Positions 23,300-32,018 of a DNA stretch of 64,000 nucleotides are shown one piece after another. The DNA is from Sthenelais limicola (lineage: Eukaryota; Annelida; Polychaeta; Phyllodocida; Sigalionidae). The stretch spans positions 103,886,194-103,950,193 of the forward strand of contig OW804096.1 of the NCBI GenBank assembly GCA_942159475.1, in the 5' to 3' direction. Every line of letters starts with the position of its first letter. Positions within the stretch are counted from its first letter, which is position 1. Below the pieces are notes generated by a model, which saw nothing but the letters and a program-made list of their open reading frames with translations, ran no database searches and was not told where the DNA came from. The position numbers were made by a program, and so were the translations under genes.

Positions 23300-24544
23300 T
23301 AGGAGGGTAGCCTCTAAGTTCAATTTTTGATGGATCCCTTTGATATTTGGAATTTGGATGCTACCCATGGTCCTTTCCATTTGAAAAATTTCTGTGTGAC
23401 CTTGGTCAAGGTCAAGGTCACCAAATGGAAGGTCAAACACCAAAAATACACCTAAATTTGGATAGTGAGGTATTTCCGTTGCCTACCATTCTGTCAAATA
23501 TCCTAAATGTTGAGACATTATACACTAAATTAGGCCCCTTCTTAATTAATTAACACTTCCCTCTTATTAGGAGGGTAGCCTCTGTGTTTTTCTGTTTTAA
23601 GTTGTATTTCGATTGAATGGGCGCAGCCTCCTTTTAGTATCACTATAGGAAAGGTATACTCTATACTGAAGGCTCTGTCGCACCCCTGGCTAGTCTAAAT
23701 TGGAGGGGTGGCCTGTCAGTGGCCACATGGGTTTGTTTTGACTGTGTTGGCTGGTGCTGTTAAGTGGAGGAGTGTATTGGCTTGGCCTGTTTGCTGTGAG
23801 TGACAGGGAGGGAGGTATACAGACTGAGTGAGTGCTGTGAGTGACAAGGAGGGAGGTATACAGACTGAGTGAGTGAAGCCTGTTGGCTGTCCTGTTGGCT
23901 GTGATTGACAGGGGGTTGGCTACTAGGCAGGGGGTTGGCTACTAGGCATTCCTACTAGGCCAGGCCTACAAGTGTGATCTTACAAGCTACATCCTGTAAG
24001 ATCTTTATCTTTGGATCTGTAGACTGTCATCTGTACATCTGTGTCAACTGATTTCAGTGAGAGGAAATATCTGAGGAGATCATCAGATAAGTTATGTAAC
24101 TGAAGTGTAACATCACTGTGATATGCCTCCTGCTGATTGTGGCCCAGAGTGGAGGAGGCCAGGTTTGGAAGTGAGTGATGGTTGCCATGACAACATCCAT
24201 GTGGAGTCATATTCATGGCAATGAGGGTTAGTGAGATGAGATGAGCAAAGTGATTTAGTTTTGTGATTTAGTTTACAGTCTAGCTGTAAATGTTACATAC
24301 TTCTTATACTTTCATATTGTAGGGTATTGATGGGATAGAGGTAGGAGCACAGGTTCAACTGAGCAATCCAATGGAACACCCAACAATCGCATGATCCACA
24401 AATTAATACGAAAAAAAGAAATACAAAAAAGAACTATATACTAAAAATTAGAAGCAAAAGAAAATAGCAGTTAGGCAAATCAGCTGGGCTACCTCCTAGT
24501 ATCGAAAGATACTATAGCAATTGGGCAGTAGTGTGTTGTCTTGT
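23300..24544 (+). mobile_element. Family A repeat element, copy 2
   Basis: TAGGAGGGTAGCC occurs at 23300 and again at 23568. The right end has the complementary word, the hairpin and GGGCAGTAGTGTGTTGTCTTG. About 0.9 kb of the middle is nearly identical to 51273-52160, including the 68-codon chance frame at 23347-23553. Overlapping TGACCTTGG and TCAAGGTCA words lie at 23397-23420. No protein gene was found. Confidence 0.65.
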
Positions 24545-25715
24545 TTATATAATTTTCCTTCATTAGAGACCTAACTTATCCTGAACTAGATAGATTTTAT
24601 AACTAACTTTCCATCCTGTACCGGGTGGGTGAAAATTTTAGGTCTTCTATGTTAACAGAGTATAATTTAATTAAGGTAAACAAATTCGATAATTTCCTTC
24701 TCATCATTTTAATACATTCGATGAGTAGGGCAACAATTTTACAGTAATTTTACAGTAATGCTTACAGTAACCTCCCCATCGGATGGTCCGATTTTCCGAT
24801 ATCTCGGTCATCTATTCTAGGTCTTACATGCCTAATCAACCCCCCTTCCCCCCACCTCTAAGAAGATTTTGTCCAGCTATGACTAGGTGATAGTTTGTAA
24901 CTTAATAATTAGACAATCACAAGTACATTATTCCTCCTTGAGGAATTTATCGAATTCTTGAGGGTAGACATTTTTTAAATAGGTTCTGAATTCTTTCCTC
25001 GTCTTTATCGCTCTAGGTTTTTGAGGTAGTTCATTCCAGAGGGATGTTAGTTTGTATAAGTAAGAATTTCTAAATTTTTCATTCTTTGGTTGTGGGACCT
25101 TGAGTTTTATACCTTTACTAAGGCCTCTAAGAGCTACCTTCCTGTCATCAACATTATCAGGCGACAATGTCCTTCTAAATGCCATCTCAAGCAAATGTGC
25201 ATTTCTCCTGGTAATAAGTGATGGGAATTTTACTTCCTGATGTAAAGCTTTCGAGCTGGTATATTTAGGAAGCTTTAAAGATATTTTCAGTGCTGAGTTT
25301 TGAAGGGCTTGAAGCCTATCAAGATACTTTATAGGGGCTGCCTGATAAAAAATATCCCCATAATCAATGTGGGGCAAAATTGTAACTTTATAAATCATTA
25401 ACATAGTCTTCTTGTCACAAATACCGTATAGTTTGGAGAGTGACTTTACCTTGTTTCTGATAACTGCTATTTTTTTGTCTAAGAATGTTTTAAAATTCAG
25501 GTTTTCGTCAATGTCTACTCCCAAGAATTTATAATGTTTAACCTGTTCGAGCTGTTGGGTATATATACTATATTTATCCACCGTATTCTTCATTGGTCCT
25601 GAACTAATTGTCAGTGATTTGCATTTCTTAATGTTTAATGATATCTTGTTTCTGGCACACCATATTGCCACTCTATCAAGATCCTCCTGAAGACTCTTTA
25701 TACAATCAGTTTTTT
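24545..25715 (-). pseudogene. CR1/L2-like LINE, 3' half (downstream of the family B insert)
   Basis: The open frame from 25710 down to 24928 encodes KSLQEDLDRVAIW, LNIKKCKSLTI, HYKFLGVDID, DYGDIFYQAAP and LWNELPQKPR, the post-RT region. The 3' UTR extends to about 24545. Its upstream RT core is at 30708-30900 on the same strand, separated by the family B element. The frame joins exactly across that gap, so this is one LINE split in two. It is closely related to the nested LINE at 19511-21025 and is 5'-truncated. Confidence 0.85.
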
Positions 25716-25969
25716 AATTGCAATGGGCAGTTAAATGTGTTTAGGTATAATGTTACCATTGGAATTCTACATTTGTGAAGAAAATCGTCGTCTATCGTCT
25801 ATGCACCACTTTCGTCTGAGTCTGAGTGCAGTGGTAGTGGTAGTGGTAGTGGTGGCAGTGGTGCTGGTCATGCTATGTCACGGTTCGTTGGCCAGCTGAG
25901 TGGGAGCTTAGTGTTAGTGGTGGTAGTGGTGGCAGTGGTGACAGTGGGTGTATGTACTAATGTAGGTAT

Positions 25970-26091
25970 TGTAATGATAAGTACGTGTGAACAACTCAAG
26001 CTTATAAGTTCTACTGACGTTTATTCAAATCCCTCCAGGGCAGTCCCCTGGTGGCACATCCAAGACTCCACTAGGTGGAGCCACTCTTACA
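25970..26091 (-). repeat. Gypsy-1 3' LTR
   Basis: This is a 122-bp direct repeat with TG...CA ends, identical to 30183-30304. In element sense it begins TGTAAGAGTGG and contains an AATAAA polyadenylation signal. Confidence 0.95.
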
Positions 26092-26104
26092 TCTTCTCCT
26101 CTTT
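26092..26104 (-). other. Gypsy-1 polypurine tract
   Basis: In element sense, AAAGAGGAGAAGA directly abuts the 3' LTR, as expected of the plus-strand primer. Confidence 0.85.
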
Positions 26105-26117
26105 AGGGAGTGGAAGT

Positions 26118-29100
26118 TTACATAGATTCAATTAACCGATTATTAGGTTTATGAGGTCTGCTGGATCTTCGAATTACTGGTTCTGCTATTGCAGCTCTCG
26201 GTGGTGATAAGATTACTGGTCTGCTTACTTCTAGCGGAATTGTAGGATTTTTCTCTACTACTTTGTTCTGACTACCTGTTTCACTACCAACTAGTACCTC
26301 GTTTTCAGACTCTGAATTACTATTGAAATAACTACTTTCTTGCGGCACTTTCAGTAGTTGCCGTCTGTTTCTTCTGTACCTACTACCTTCCTCTGTTACA
26401 AGGTGATAAGATCTTGGGGAGACTTCCCTTTCTACCTGAGCTTTCGTACTCCAACGTTTATTTGCATCTTGTAGCCTTACAAATTCACCTGGCTGTAATG
26501 GATGCAAGTCTCTCGCCCCTTTGTTGTATTGATACACTTGTTGTTCATTATAGAATGTGTCTGGTCCTTTTACGTTAGGTTCATTAATACCTGAGACCTT
26601 GCTTTTACAATTATCTGCTAGGAGGTTTAGCCTGCTCCTTACATTTCGACCCATCAGGATTTCTGATGGTGACTTACCCCCGTCTCTAGGTGATGATCTA
26701 TATGCTAGGAGACCAAGATAAGGGTCTTGTTTTAACTCATTGGCCTTGTTAAAGATTTGCTTGATTATACCCACCGCTCTCTCGCTCTTACCGTTTGACT
26801 GAGGGTAGCGTGGGCTACTGGTGCGATGTTCAAACCCATAATCTGTTACAAACTTCTTAAATGTTGTGGAGACATATTGGGGACTGTTATCGGTGACTAG
26901 GATTTTTGGGATCCCATGTCTCGCAAAGATTGCTCTGAGATTGCTAACAATTGCTTCAGATGTGGTTGAGGTGAGGCTTACCACCTCAGGATAATTTGAC
27001 AAATAATCAACTATTACTAAGTAATCTTTACCCTGCCACTGAAACAGGTCAGATCCAACCATATCCCAAGGACCTGCATTAAGTTTATCCTGATCTACCT
27101 GGTGGGTTTCTTTCCTTTGGCTATAAGTAAATTTAATACATGCCTCACAATTGCCACTAATTCGTTCAATATCCTTGTTTAAGGTTGGCCAGTATACAAC
27201 ATTTCTGGCTCTGCGCTTTTGTTTTTCCGCCCCGAAATGTCCTTCATGTATTAATGACAAAATCTCTGATCGCATAGACGTGGGTACCACTACTCTACTT
27301 CCTCTAAGTATTATACCATTTGCTAGTGACAACTCATCTTTGATATTGCTATAGGCATTACATTTACCTGATCTCCATCCCTTTTCAATACAATCTTTTA
27401 CTGTTGAGAGTACAATATCTTTCTCAGTTTCATCTGCCATTTGGCTTATCTTTTCTTTTGACACCTGGAGATTTTCGTATACAAAGTTAACCTGTGCCTC
27501 TAGTTCAGCATTGAGTTCACTTTCTTGTGTCTGTATGGTGTTCACCTGACTTGACCTTGACAATGTGTCAGCTATGTACATCTCTTTCCCCGGGACCCAC
27601 ATGCACTTGACATCATACCTTTGAATTTTTATCATCATCCTCTGTATGCGAGGTGTTAGATCATTTAACGATTTGTGAAAGAAAGCCAATAGGGGCTTGT
27701 GATCAGTTTCAAGAATTATGTTTGTACGCCCGTAAACAAAGTGGTGAAATTTAGAGACTCCAAATAACATAGCTAAGCATTCTTTCTCTATTTGAGCGTA
27801 TCTCGTCTCAGCAGGTGTTAACGACCTTGAAGCATAGGCTATTGGCTTCCACCCATCAGAATTTTGCTGTAGGAGGACCGTTCCCAACCCATCTTTACTA
27901 GCATCCGAAGATATTTTGAGTGTACAATTGGGATCATAGTAAGTTAATACAGGCTGTGTCGATAAAACGTTCTTTAGATCACTCCATTCTTTCTCGTGTC
28001 CTTCTGACCAGTCCCATATCACATTTTTACCCATTAACTTCCTGATGTTTGTACAGCGATGTGATAAATTTGGTATGAACCGTCCAACATAATTAATCAT
28101 TCCCATTACCCGCTGTAGTTCCTCTTTCGATTGCGGGCTCTTCATTTTGAGGATTGCATCTACCCTTTCCTTGGTTGGGTTAATGCCTTTTGCTGACAGT
28201 TCATCTCCTAGGAAAGTGATCTTATTCTTCCTCACCTCACATTTGGCCTTGTTCATTACCAGACCATGTTTCTTTATTCTCTGCTGTACTTGTTCGAGTC
28301 TCGCGTCATGTTCCTCCATGGTCCTTCCCCAGACCAGTATGTCATCTATGTACACCCGCACGCCATCTAATCCTTCAAACAGTTGTTCCATTGTTCTGTG
28401 GAATACCTCAGGCGCAGATGCCAGGCCGTAGGGCAGCCTATTGTAGCGGTACCTGCCGAAGGGAGAATTAAAAGTTGTTAGCTTGGCTGACTCCTCCGTC
28501 AACGGTAGTTGCCAAAAGGCCTGTGACATGTCTAATTTTGTGAACACATTCGCATTTGCCATCATCGAAAATATATCTTCCTTAGTCGGAAGCTGGTAAT
28601 GTTCCCTTCTGAGAACTTTGTTAAGGTCTCGTGGGTCCAAACAAACCCTAATGCTGCCATTTGGCTTATTTACTATTACACTTTCCGAGACCCATTCTGT
28701 TGGTTCCTGTTGTCGAGAAATGACCCCCAGCTTTTCCATTCTGTTTAGTTCATTTCTGAGAGGTTCTCGCACTGAGATCGGTATTCTTCTGGCAGGCCTA
28801 ATTACTGGCCTCGCCCCATCTTCTATTCTGATGTGATATTTAACTGGAAGTTCAGATAGGTGGTTACTTACAGCTGGTATGTTCTGCTGCCAGTCAGTTT
28901 CCTTAGCCTCTACCATCCTTACTCTCTTTATGAGACCGAATCTCTCACTGTCGTCACCGCCTATCAGTGATATGCCCCTCTGGGCGATAATAAAGGTAGC
29001 ATTGTGGTCTCGCAGTCCCACCTTCAGGCGCAGGTATACCTTCCCAATCACTGGTATCCTTTCATCATTATAGCTGAACAGTTTGACATTAACAGGTCTC

Positions 29101-30155
29101 GGCTTTGGCCTGTTCTTGATAGTACGGAAATCCTCAAGACTTATTATGTTCGCCCCTGCACCCGTGTCAAGCATGAAGGGTAGGCTCGAGTTGTTGATCG
29201 TGATCACCTCCGACCATTTGGTTGATTCGGAGAGTCGTACTTCCGTCACACGTACTGCATTGACAAACAAATCATTATCCTGTATGATTTCCTCTGCTTG
29301 TTCTCGTACTATCCTAACTTTCGTTTGGCAACATCTGGCATAGTGACCACGTTTGTTGCAGCTTGTACAGATAGATTTGAAGGCCGGGCATTCACGCCAT
29401 ACATGCTTAGTCCCACATCGGCGACAGTCATACTCTTTCCTTGAGGTCGCACCTGATTGGGCGGGCTGGTCACGTGCTGTGGCTTCCTCGTTTGGCGCCG
29501 TTTTGAATGGCGTCTTTCGTACCGCTCCAATCAGTTCACCTTCCCCAGCGTTAATCCGAATCATCTGATTCTGGGCTCTTTCAGCCGCCTTGCAAATCCT
29601 TATGGCTTCAGCCTCTGTCAGATCAGGGTTGCGAAGCATCTTTTCTGTTAGCTTTTTATCACGCACTCCCATGACTATTCTGTCCCGTAATATTGTGTTT
29701 TCCACCGGGGCTAGGTCACATGTAGCCATCTTGAGTCGCAAGTCTGTTACAAACACGTCGAAGGATTCCCCTTCTTCCTGCTGCCGTCCAAAAAAATTAT
29801 ATCTCTCGTAGACAATGTTCTTTACTGGAGTACAGTATTCGTCGAATTTGCGTATGACCAATTCGAAGTTATCTGGGTCTTCAGCTGGTATTTCCGCGAC
29901 TCCTTCTATTTCATCAGCCGGGACCGCTACCACTGCTGGTACTCTAGGTGCCCAGTGAAATGTATCGTAGACATCCATCGCCTCCTTGCCCGCTACCGCG
30001 AGGAGCATGGCTACCGCGAGCTCCCCATCCGTGCGAGCATTTACTCTGTTTGCCTTGATGTACCATCGAATCTGCTTCTTGAATTCTTTCCAGCGTGCGT
30101 CTACATTTCCCTCCTTCATCGTCATTTGTCCCGGAGGCTTAATACTTGTCGACAT
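26118..30155 (-). CDS. gag-pol: Gypsy-1 Gag-Pol polyprotein
   Basis: This single frame of 1345 codons starts at ATG 30155 (MSTSIKPPGQ). The open frame begins further upstream, inside the LTR, without a better start. Order: Gag; two CCHC zinc knuckles (C244-x2-C-x3-H-x4-C and C263-x2-C-x4-H-x4-C); aspartic protease with DTG at 330; RT with LDMSQAFW (540s) and YIDD at 602-605; RNase H with SSDASKDG near 750; integrase with an HHCC finger (970, 973, 1003, 1006) and D1036, D1089, E1125 (35 residues between the last two). All catalytic residues looked for are present. Gag and Pol are fused in one frame with no frameshift or stop, so Pol is probably released by the protease. No envelope frame. Confidence 0.95.
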   Translation of the reverse strand: MSTSIKPPGQMTMKEGNVDARWKEFKKQIRWYIKANRVNARTDGELAVAMLLAVAGKEAMDVYDTFHWAPRVPAVVAVPADEIEGVAEIPAEDPDNFELVIRKFDEYCTPVKNIVYERYNFFGRQQEEGESFDVFVTDLRLKMATCDLAPVENTILRDRIVMGVRDKKLTEKMLRNPDLTEAEAIRICKAAERAQNQMIRINAGEGELIGAVRKTPFKTAPNEEATARDQPAQSGATSRKEYDCRRCGTKHVWRECPAFKSICTSCNKRGHYARCCQTKVRIVREQAEEIIQDNDLFVNAVRVTEVRLSESTKWSEVITINNSSLPFMLDTGAGANIISLEDFRTIKNRPKPRPVNVKLFSYNDERIPVIGKVYLRLKVGLRDHNATFIIAQRGISLIGGDDSERFGLIKRVRMVEAKETDWQQNIPAVSNHLSELPVKYHIRIEDGARPVIRPARRIPISVREPLRNELNRMEKLGVISRQQEPTEWVSESVIVNKPNGSIRVCLDPRDLNKVLRREHYQLPTKEDIFSMMANANVFTKLDMSQAFWQLPLTEESAKLTTFNSPFGRYRYNRLPYGLASAPEVFHRTMEQLFEGLDGVRVYIDDILVWGRTMEEHDARLEQVQQRIKKHGLVMNKAKCEVRKNKITFLGDELSAKGINPTKERVDAILKMKSPQSKEELQRVMGMINYVGRFIPNLSHRCTNIRKLMGKNVIWDWSEGHEKEWSDLKNVLSTQPVLTYYDPNCTLKISSDASKDGLGTVLLQQNSDGWKPIAYASRSLTPAETRYAQIEKECLAMLFGVSKFHHFVYGRTNIILETDHKPLLAFFHKSLNDLTPRIQRMMIKIQRYDVKCMWVPGKEMYIADTLSRSSQVNTIQTQESELNAELEAQVNFVYENLQVSKEKISQMADETEKDIVLSTVKDCIEKGWRSGKCNAYSNIKDELSLANGIILRGSRVVVPTSMRSEILSLIHEGHFGAEKQKRRARNVVYWPTLNKDIERISGNCEACIKFTYSQRKETHQVDQDKLNAGPWDMVGSDLFQWQGKDYLVIVDYLSNYPEVVSLTSTTSEAIVSNLRAIFARHGIPKILVTDNSPQYVSTTFKKFVTDYGFEHRTSSPRYPQSNGKSERAVGIIKQIFNKANELKQDPYLGLLAYRSSPRDGGKSPSEILMGRNVRSRLNLLADNCKSKVSGINEPNVKGPDTFYNEQQVYQYNKGARDLHPLQPGEFVRLQDANKRWSTKAQVEREVSPRSYHLVTEEGSRYRRNRRQLLKVPQESSYFNSNSESENEVLVGSETGSQNKVVEKNPTIPLEVSRPVILSPPRAAIAEPVIRRSSRPHKPNNRLIESM

Positions 30156-30170
30156 CGTGAGTTTTCCTAT

Positions 30171-30182
30171 TTCCTGGTACCA
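30171..30182 (-). other. Gypsy-1 primer-binding site
   Basis: In element sense, TGGTACCAGGAA follows the 5' LTR with no gap. The TGG start pairs with a tRNA CCA end. The following bases could suit a leucine-type acceptor, but the tRNA is not settled. Confidence 0.75.
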
Positions 30183-30304
30183 TGTAATGATAAGTACGTG
30201 TGAACAACTCAAGCTTATAAGTTCTACTGACGTTTATTCAAATCCCTCCAGGGCAGTCCCCTGGTGGCACATCCAAGACTCCACTAGGTGGAGCCACTCT
30301 TACA
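30183..30304 (-). repeat. Gypsy-1 5' LTR
   Basis: Identical to 25970-26091. At 122 bp this is short for a Ty3/gypsy LTR. Confidence 0.95.
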
Positions 30305-30707
30305 GGTATGAATGTACATGTACAAAATGTACATGCAAACATAGTTACACCTTACAACTACAATCTGAGTAGCTATTATTATTGTGGTGACCTAGTATGT
30401 AGTATGGTTACAATCATTTAAACATGAAAAGTTTACATCTGTTTTAACAAATGTATAATTTGAATATTTTTTTTTCTAAATATATGCTGTTTTAAGGTAT
30501 TCTGGTGGGGTTTACTTGGTGTCATTGGGAGAATTCCTTAACATTCACATGCTTACTTGAAATTTAGAATGGTTCTTCTATGTATGTATGTATGTATGTA
30601 TGTATGTATGTATGTGTACATGTACTTATGTGTACATGTACTTATTTATGTATACATGTAGCCCATTGCAATTATATATGACGTTAGTCATAGCCGTGCA
30701 TCTTGTC

Positions 30708-30904
30708 TATCTCTAGAACTATATATCACAGTATCATCTGCGAAATGTTGTATTTCGCTATTTAATACCACTTTATTTAAGTCATTAATATATAATATAA
30801 ACATAAGAGGTCCTAAGGATGTTCCTTGAGGAACCCCACAGATAACTTTTTGAAGGGAAGATAGAGATCCATCGACGACAACGATATCGACGACATCGAT
30901 ATAA
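30708..30904 (-). pseudogene. CR1/L2-like LINE RT core (upstream part of 24545-25715)
   Basis: The minus strand encodes DGSLSSLQKVICGVPQGTSLGP, INDLNKVV and the catalytic FADD with VIYSSRD (about 30717-30745). The next codons are found at 25715 beyond the family B element. The 5' side is lost in a low-complexity run at about 30905. Confidence 0.85.
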
Positions 30905-31065
30905 TGTTTTTATACAACCAACTTTTTTTTAACGACCATTTTTTTTTTACGACCAACTTTTTTTAACGACCAACTTCTTTTTAACGACAATTTTTTTACG
31001 ACCAACTATTTTTTAACGACATTTTTTTTTCGACCAACTTTTTTTTTACGACCAATTTTTTTCCA
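30905..31065. repeat. Low-complexity ACGACCAACTTTTT repeat
   Basis: About ten degenerate units of a word like ACGACCAAC followed by a T-run. A similar shorter run occurs at about 12895-12975. Confidence 0.85.
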
Positions 31066-31146
31066 AAGTAATTGAGCCTGAGAAATCGTTTCCATTTGAA
31101 ACGCCATGTATATAAATTAAGTTGACACTAATTGTAATATTAAATA

Positions 31147-31571
31147 TGTAGTGAACCGCAGATTCGTGGGCGCGAGGTTACGAAATTCCGTAAAGAATCA
31201 CGAATACGAGGAGATTCGTTTGAACCTGGTTTATTTCCCAAAGGTATACAGTTACAAAGGTTTTGTTACTGAAGCAAGGGTGCTTAATTTGAACAACAGA
31301 AGTATCTCGGTCCGCGGCGCGGCTCGAGTCCGTAGTGTTAAGCGAAGCCTGGATCCCCTTGCGGAGGTAGTAGTATCCTCCGCCTACCGTCCGTCGGAGG
31401 GTGTCTGCAGTGTCGTCTGCACGGTGGTCGTATGTCGCCCCCTGACGGAACTGGCCGGAACTGGTGGTAGTCGTCTCCGGCGCTGGTAGAAGTGCCCCCG
31501 CTGTCGTAGCCTGGATGGTGATTGGCGATAGTCGACAGCCTCGCTGTATTCCGGGTGGCGGACCCACTACA
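31147..31571 (-). repeat. Gypsy-2 3' LTR
   Basis: 425 bp, identical to 43308-43732. Open frames seen in the LTR on both strands are duplicated with it and have no domain. Confidence 0.95.
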
Positions 31572-31583
31572 CTGCCCCCTCAC
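31572..31583 (-). other. Gypsy-2 polypurine tract
   Basis: In element sense, GTGAGGGGGCAG lies directly upstream of the 3' LTR. Confidence 0.75.
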
Positions 31584-32018
31584 TAGTTGGAGTTGAAGGG
31601 GTCCACGATAACTAGTTATGTAGGGTCCGCCGTGGCACTAAGGAGATCCTCGTGGCTCCAGATCCTCGTGTGCAGCGGGGCAAATGTTATGCCACTCCGC
31701 CGCACGGATCCTAGAGCCAGGCTTGCACTCGCCCCCAAGGTTCGTAGCCTTCATAGGCCTAAAGAGGCCACCGGACATGCCTGTCCGTCCCAGTCTCGCA
31801 GCGCGGTACAACTGGAAGCGTACATTCGAAGCAATAAAAAATTTTCGTGCACGAGCTTTATTAATAAAAGCGAGGCTAGTGAGCCATACTAGCCTTGCGG
31901 ATAAAAACCACCACCTGCGAGGAGGAGAGCCCCCCCCTCGCTGTGAGATGAACCCACACGAGACAGCCGCCTCGGGGGATCGCAGTGCTGATCCCAATCC
32001 CTATGGGGGGGGGGAGTT
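31584..32018 (-). other. Gypsy-2 region between ORF3 and the 3' LTR
   Basis: 435 bp of GC-rich sequence with no convincing frame. It is probably the 3' untranslated part of the ORF3 RNA. Confidence 0.6.

Larger units (their letters stand above)
25970..30304 (-). mobile_element. Gypsy-1: complete Ty3/gypsy retrotransposon
   Basis: The 4335-bp element has identical 122-bp LTRs, a 5-bp target duplication GGTAT (25965-25969 and 30305-30309), a primer-binding site, a polypurine tract and one intact gag-pol frame. Nothing needed for mobility appears broken. Identical LTRs mean the insertion is very recent, although a 122-bp LTR gives little resolution. Confidence 0.95.
25716..30707. mobile_element. 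Family B DNA element, copy 1, carrying gypsy-1
   Basis: AATTGCAATGGGC at 25716-25728 faces its complement at 30661-30673. The shared end continues a further 34 bp to CATCTTGTC (30707). The second copy, 50038-53638, has the same ends. Once gypsy-1 is removed the element is about 0.65 kb, with a GTGGTAGTGG-type minisatellite (about 25840-25960) and an ATGT microsatellite (30580-30650). It lies inside a LINE frame with no obvious target duplication. The superfamily is unknown. Confidence 0.55.

Noticed and set aside
26118..30212. Extension of the gypsy-1 ORF upstream of ATG 30155
   Set aside because: The extra codons come from the LTR and primer-binding site and begin without ATG. Translation most likely starts at 30155.
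31151..31489. 112-codon + strand ORF, repeated at 43312-43650
   Set aside because: It lies wholly in the gypsy-2 LTR, is antisense to the element and is duplicated only because the LTR is.
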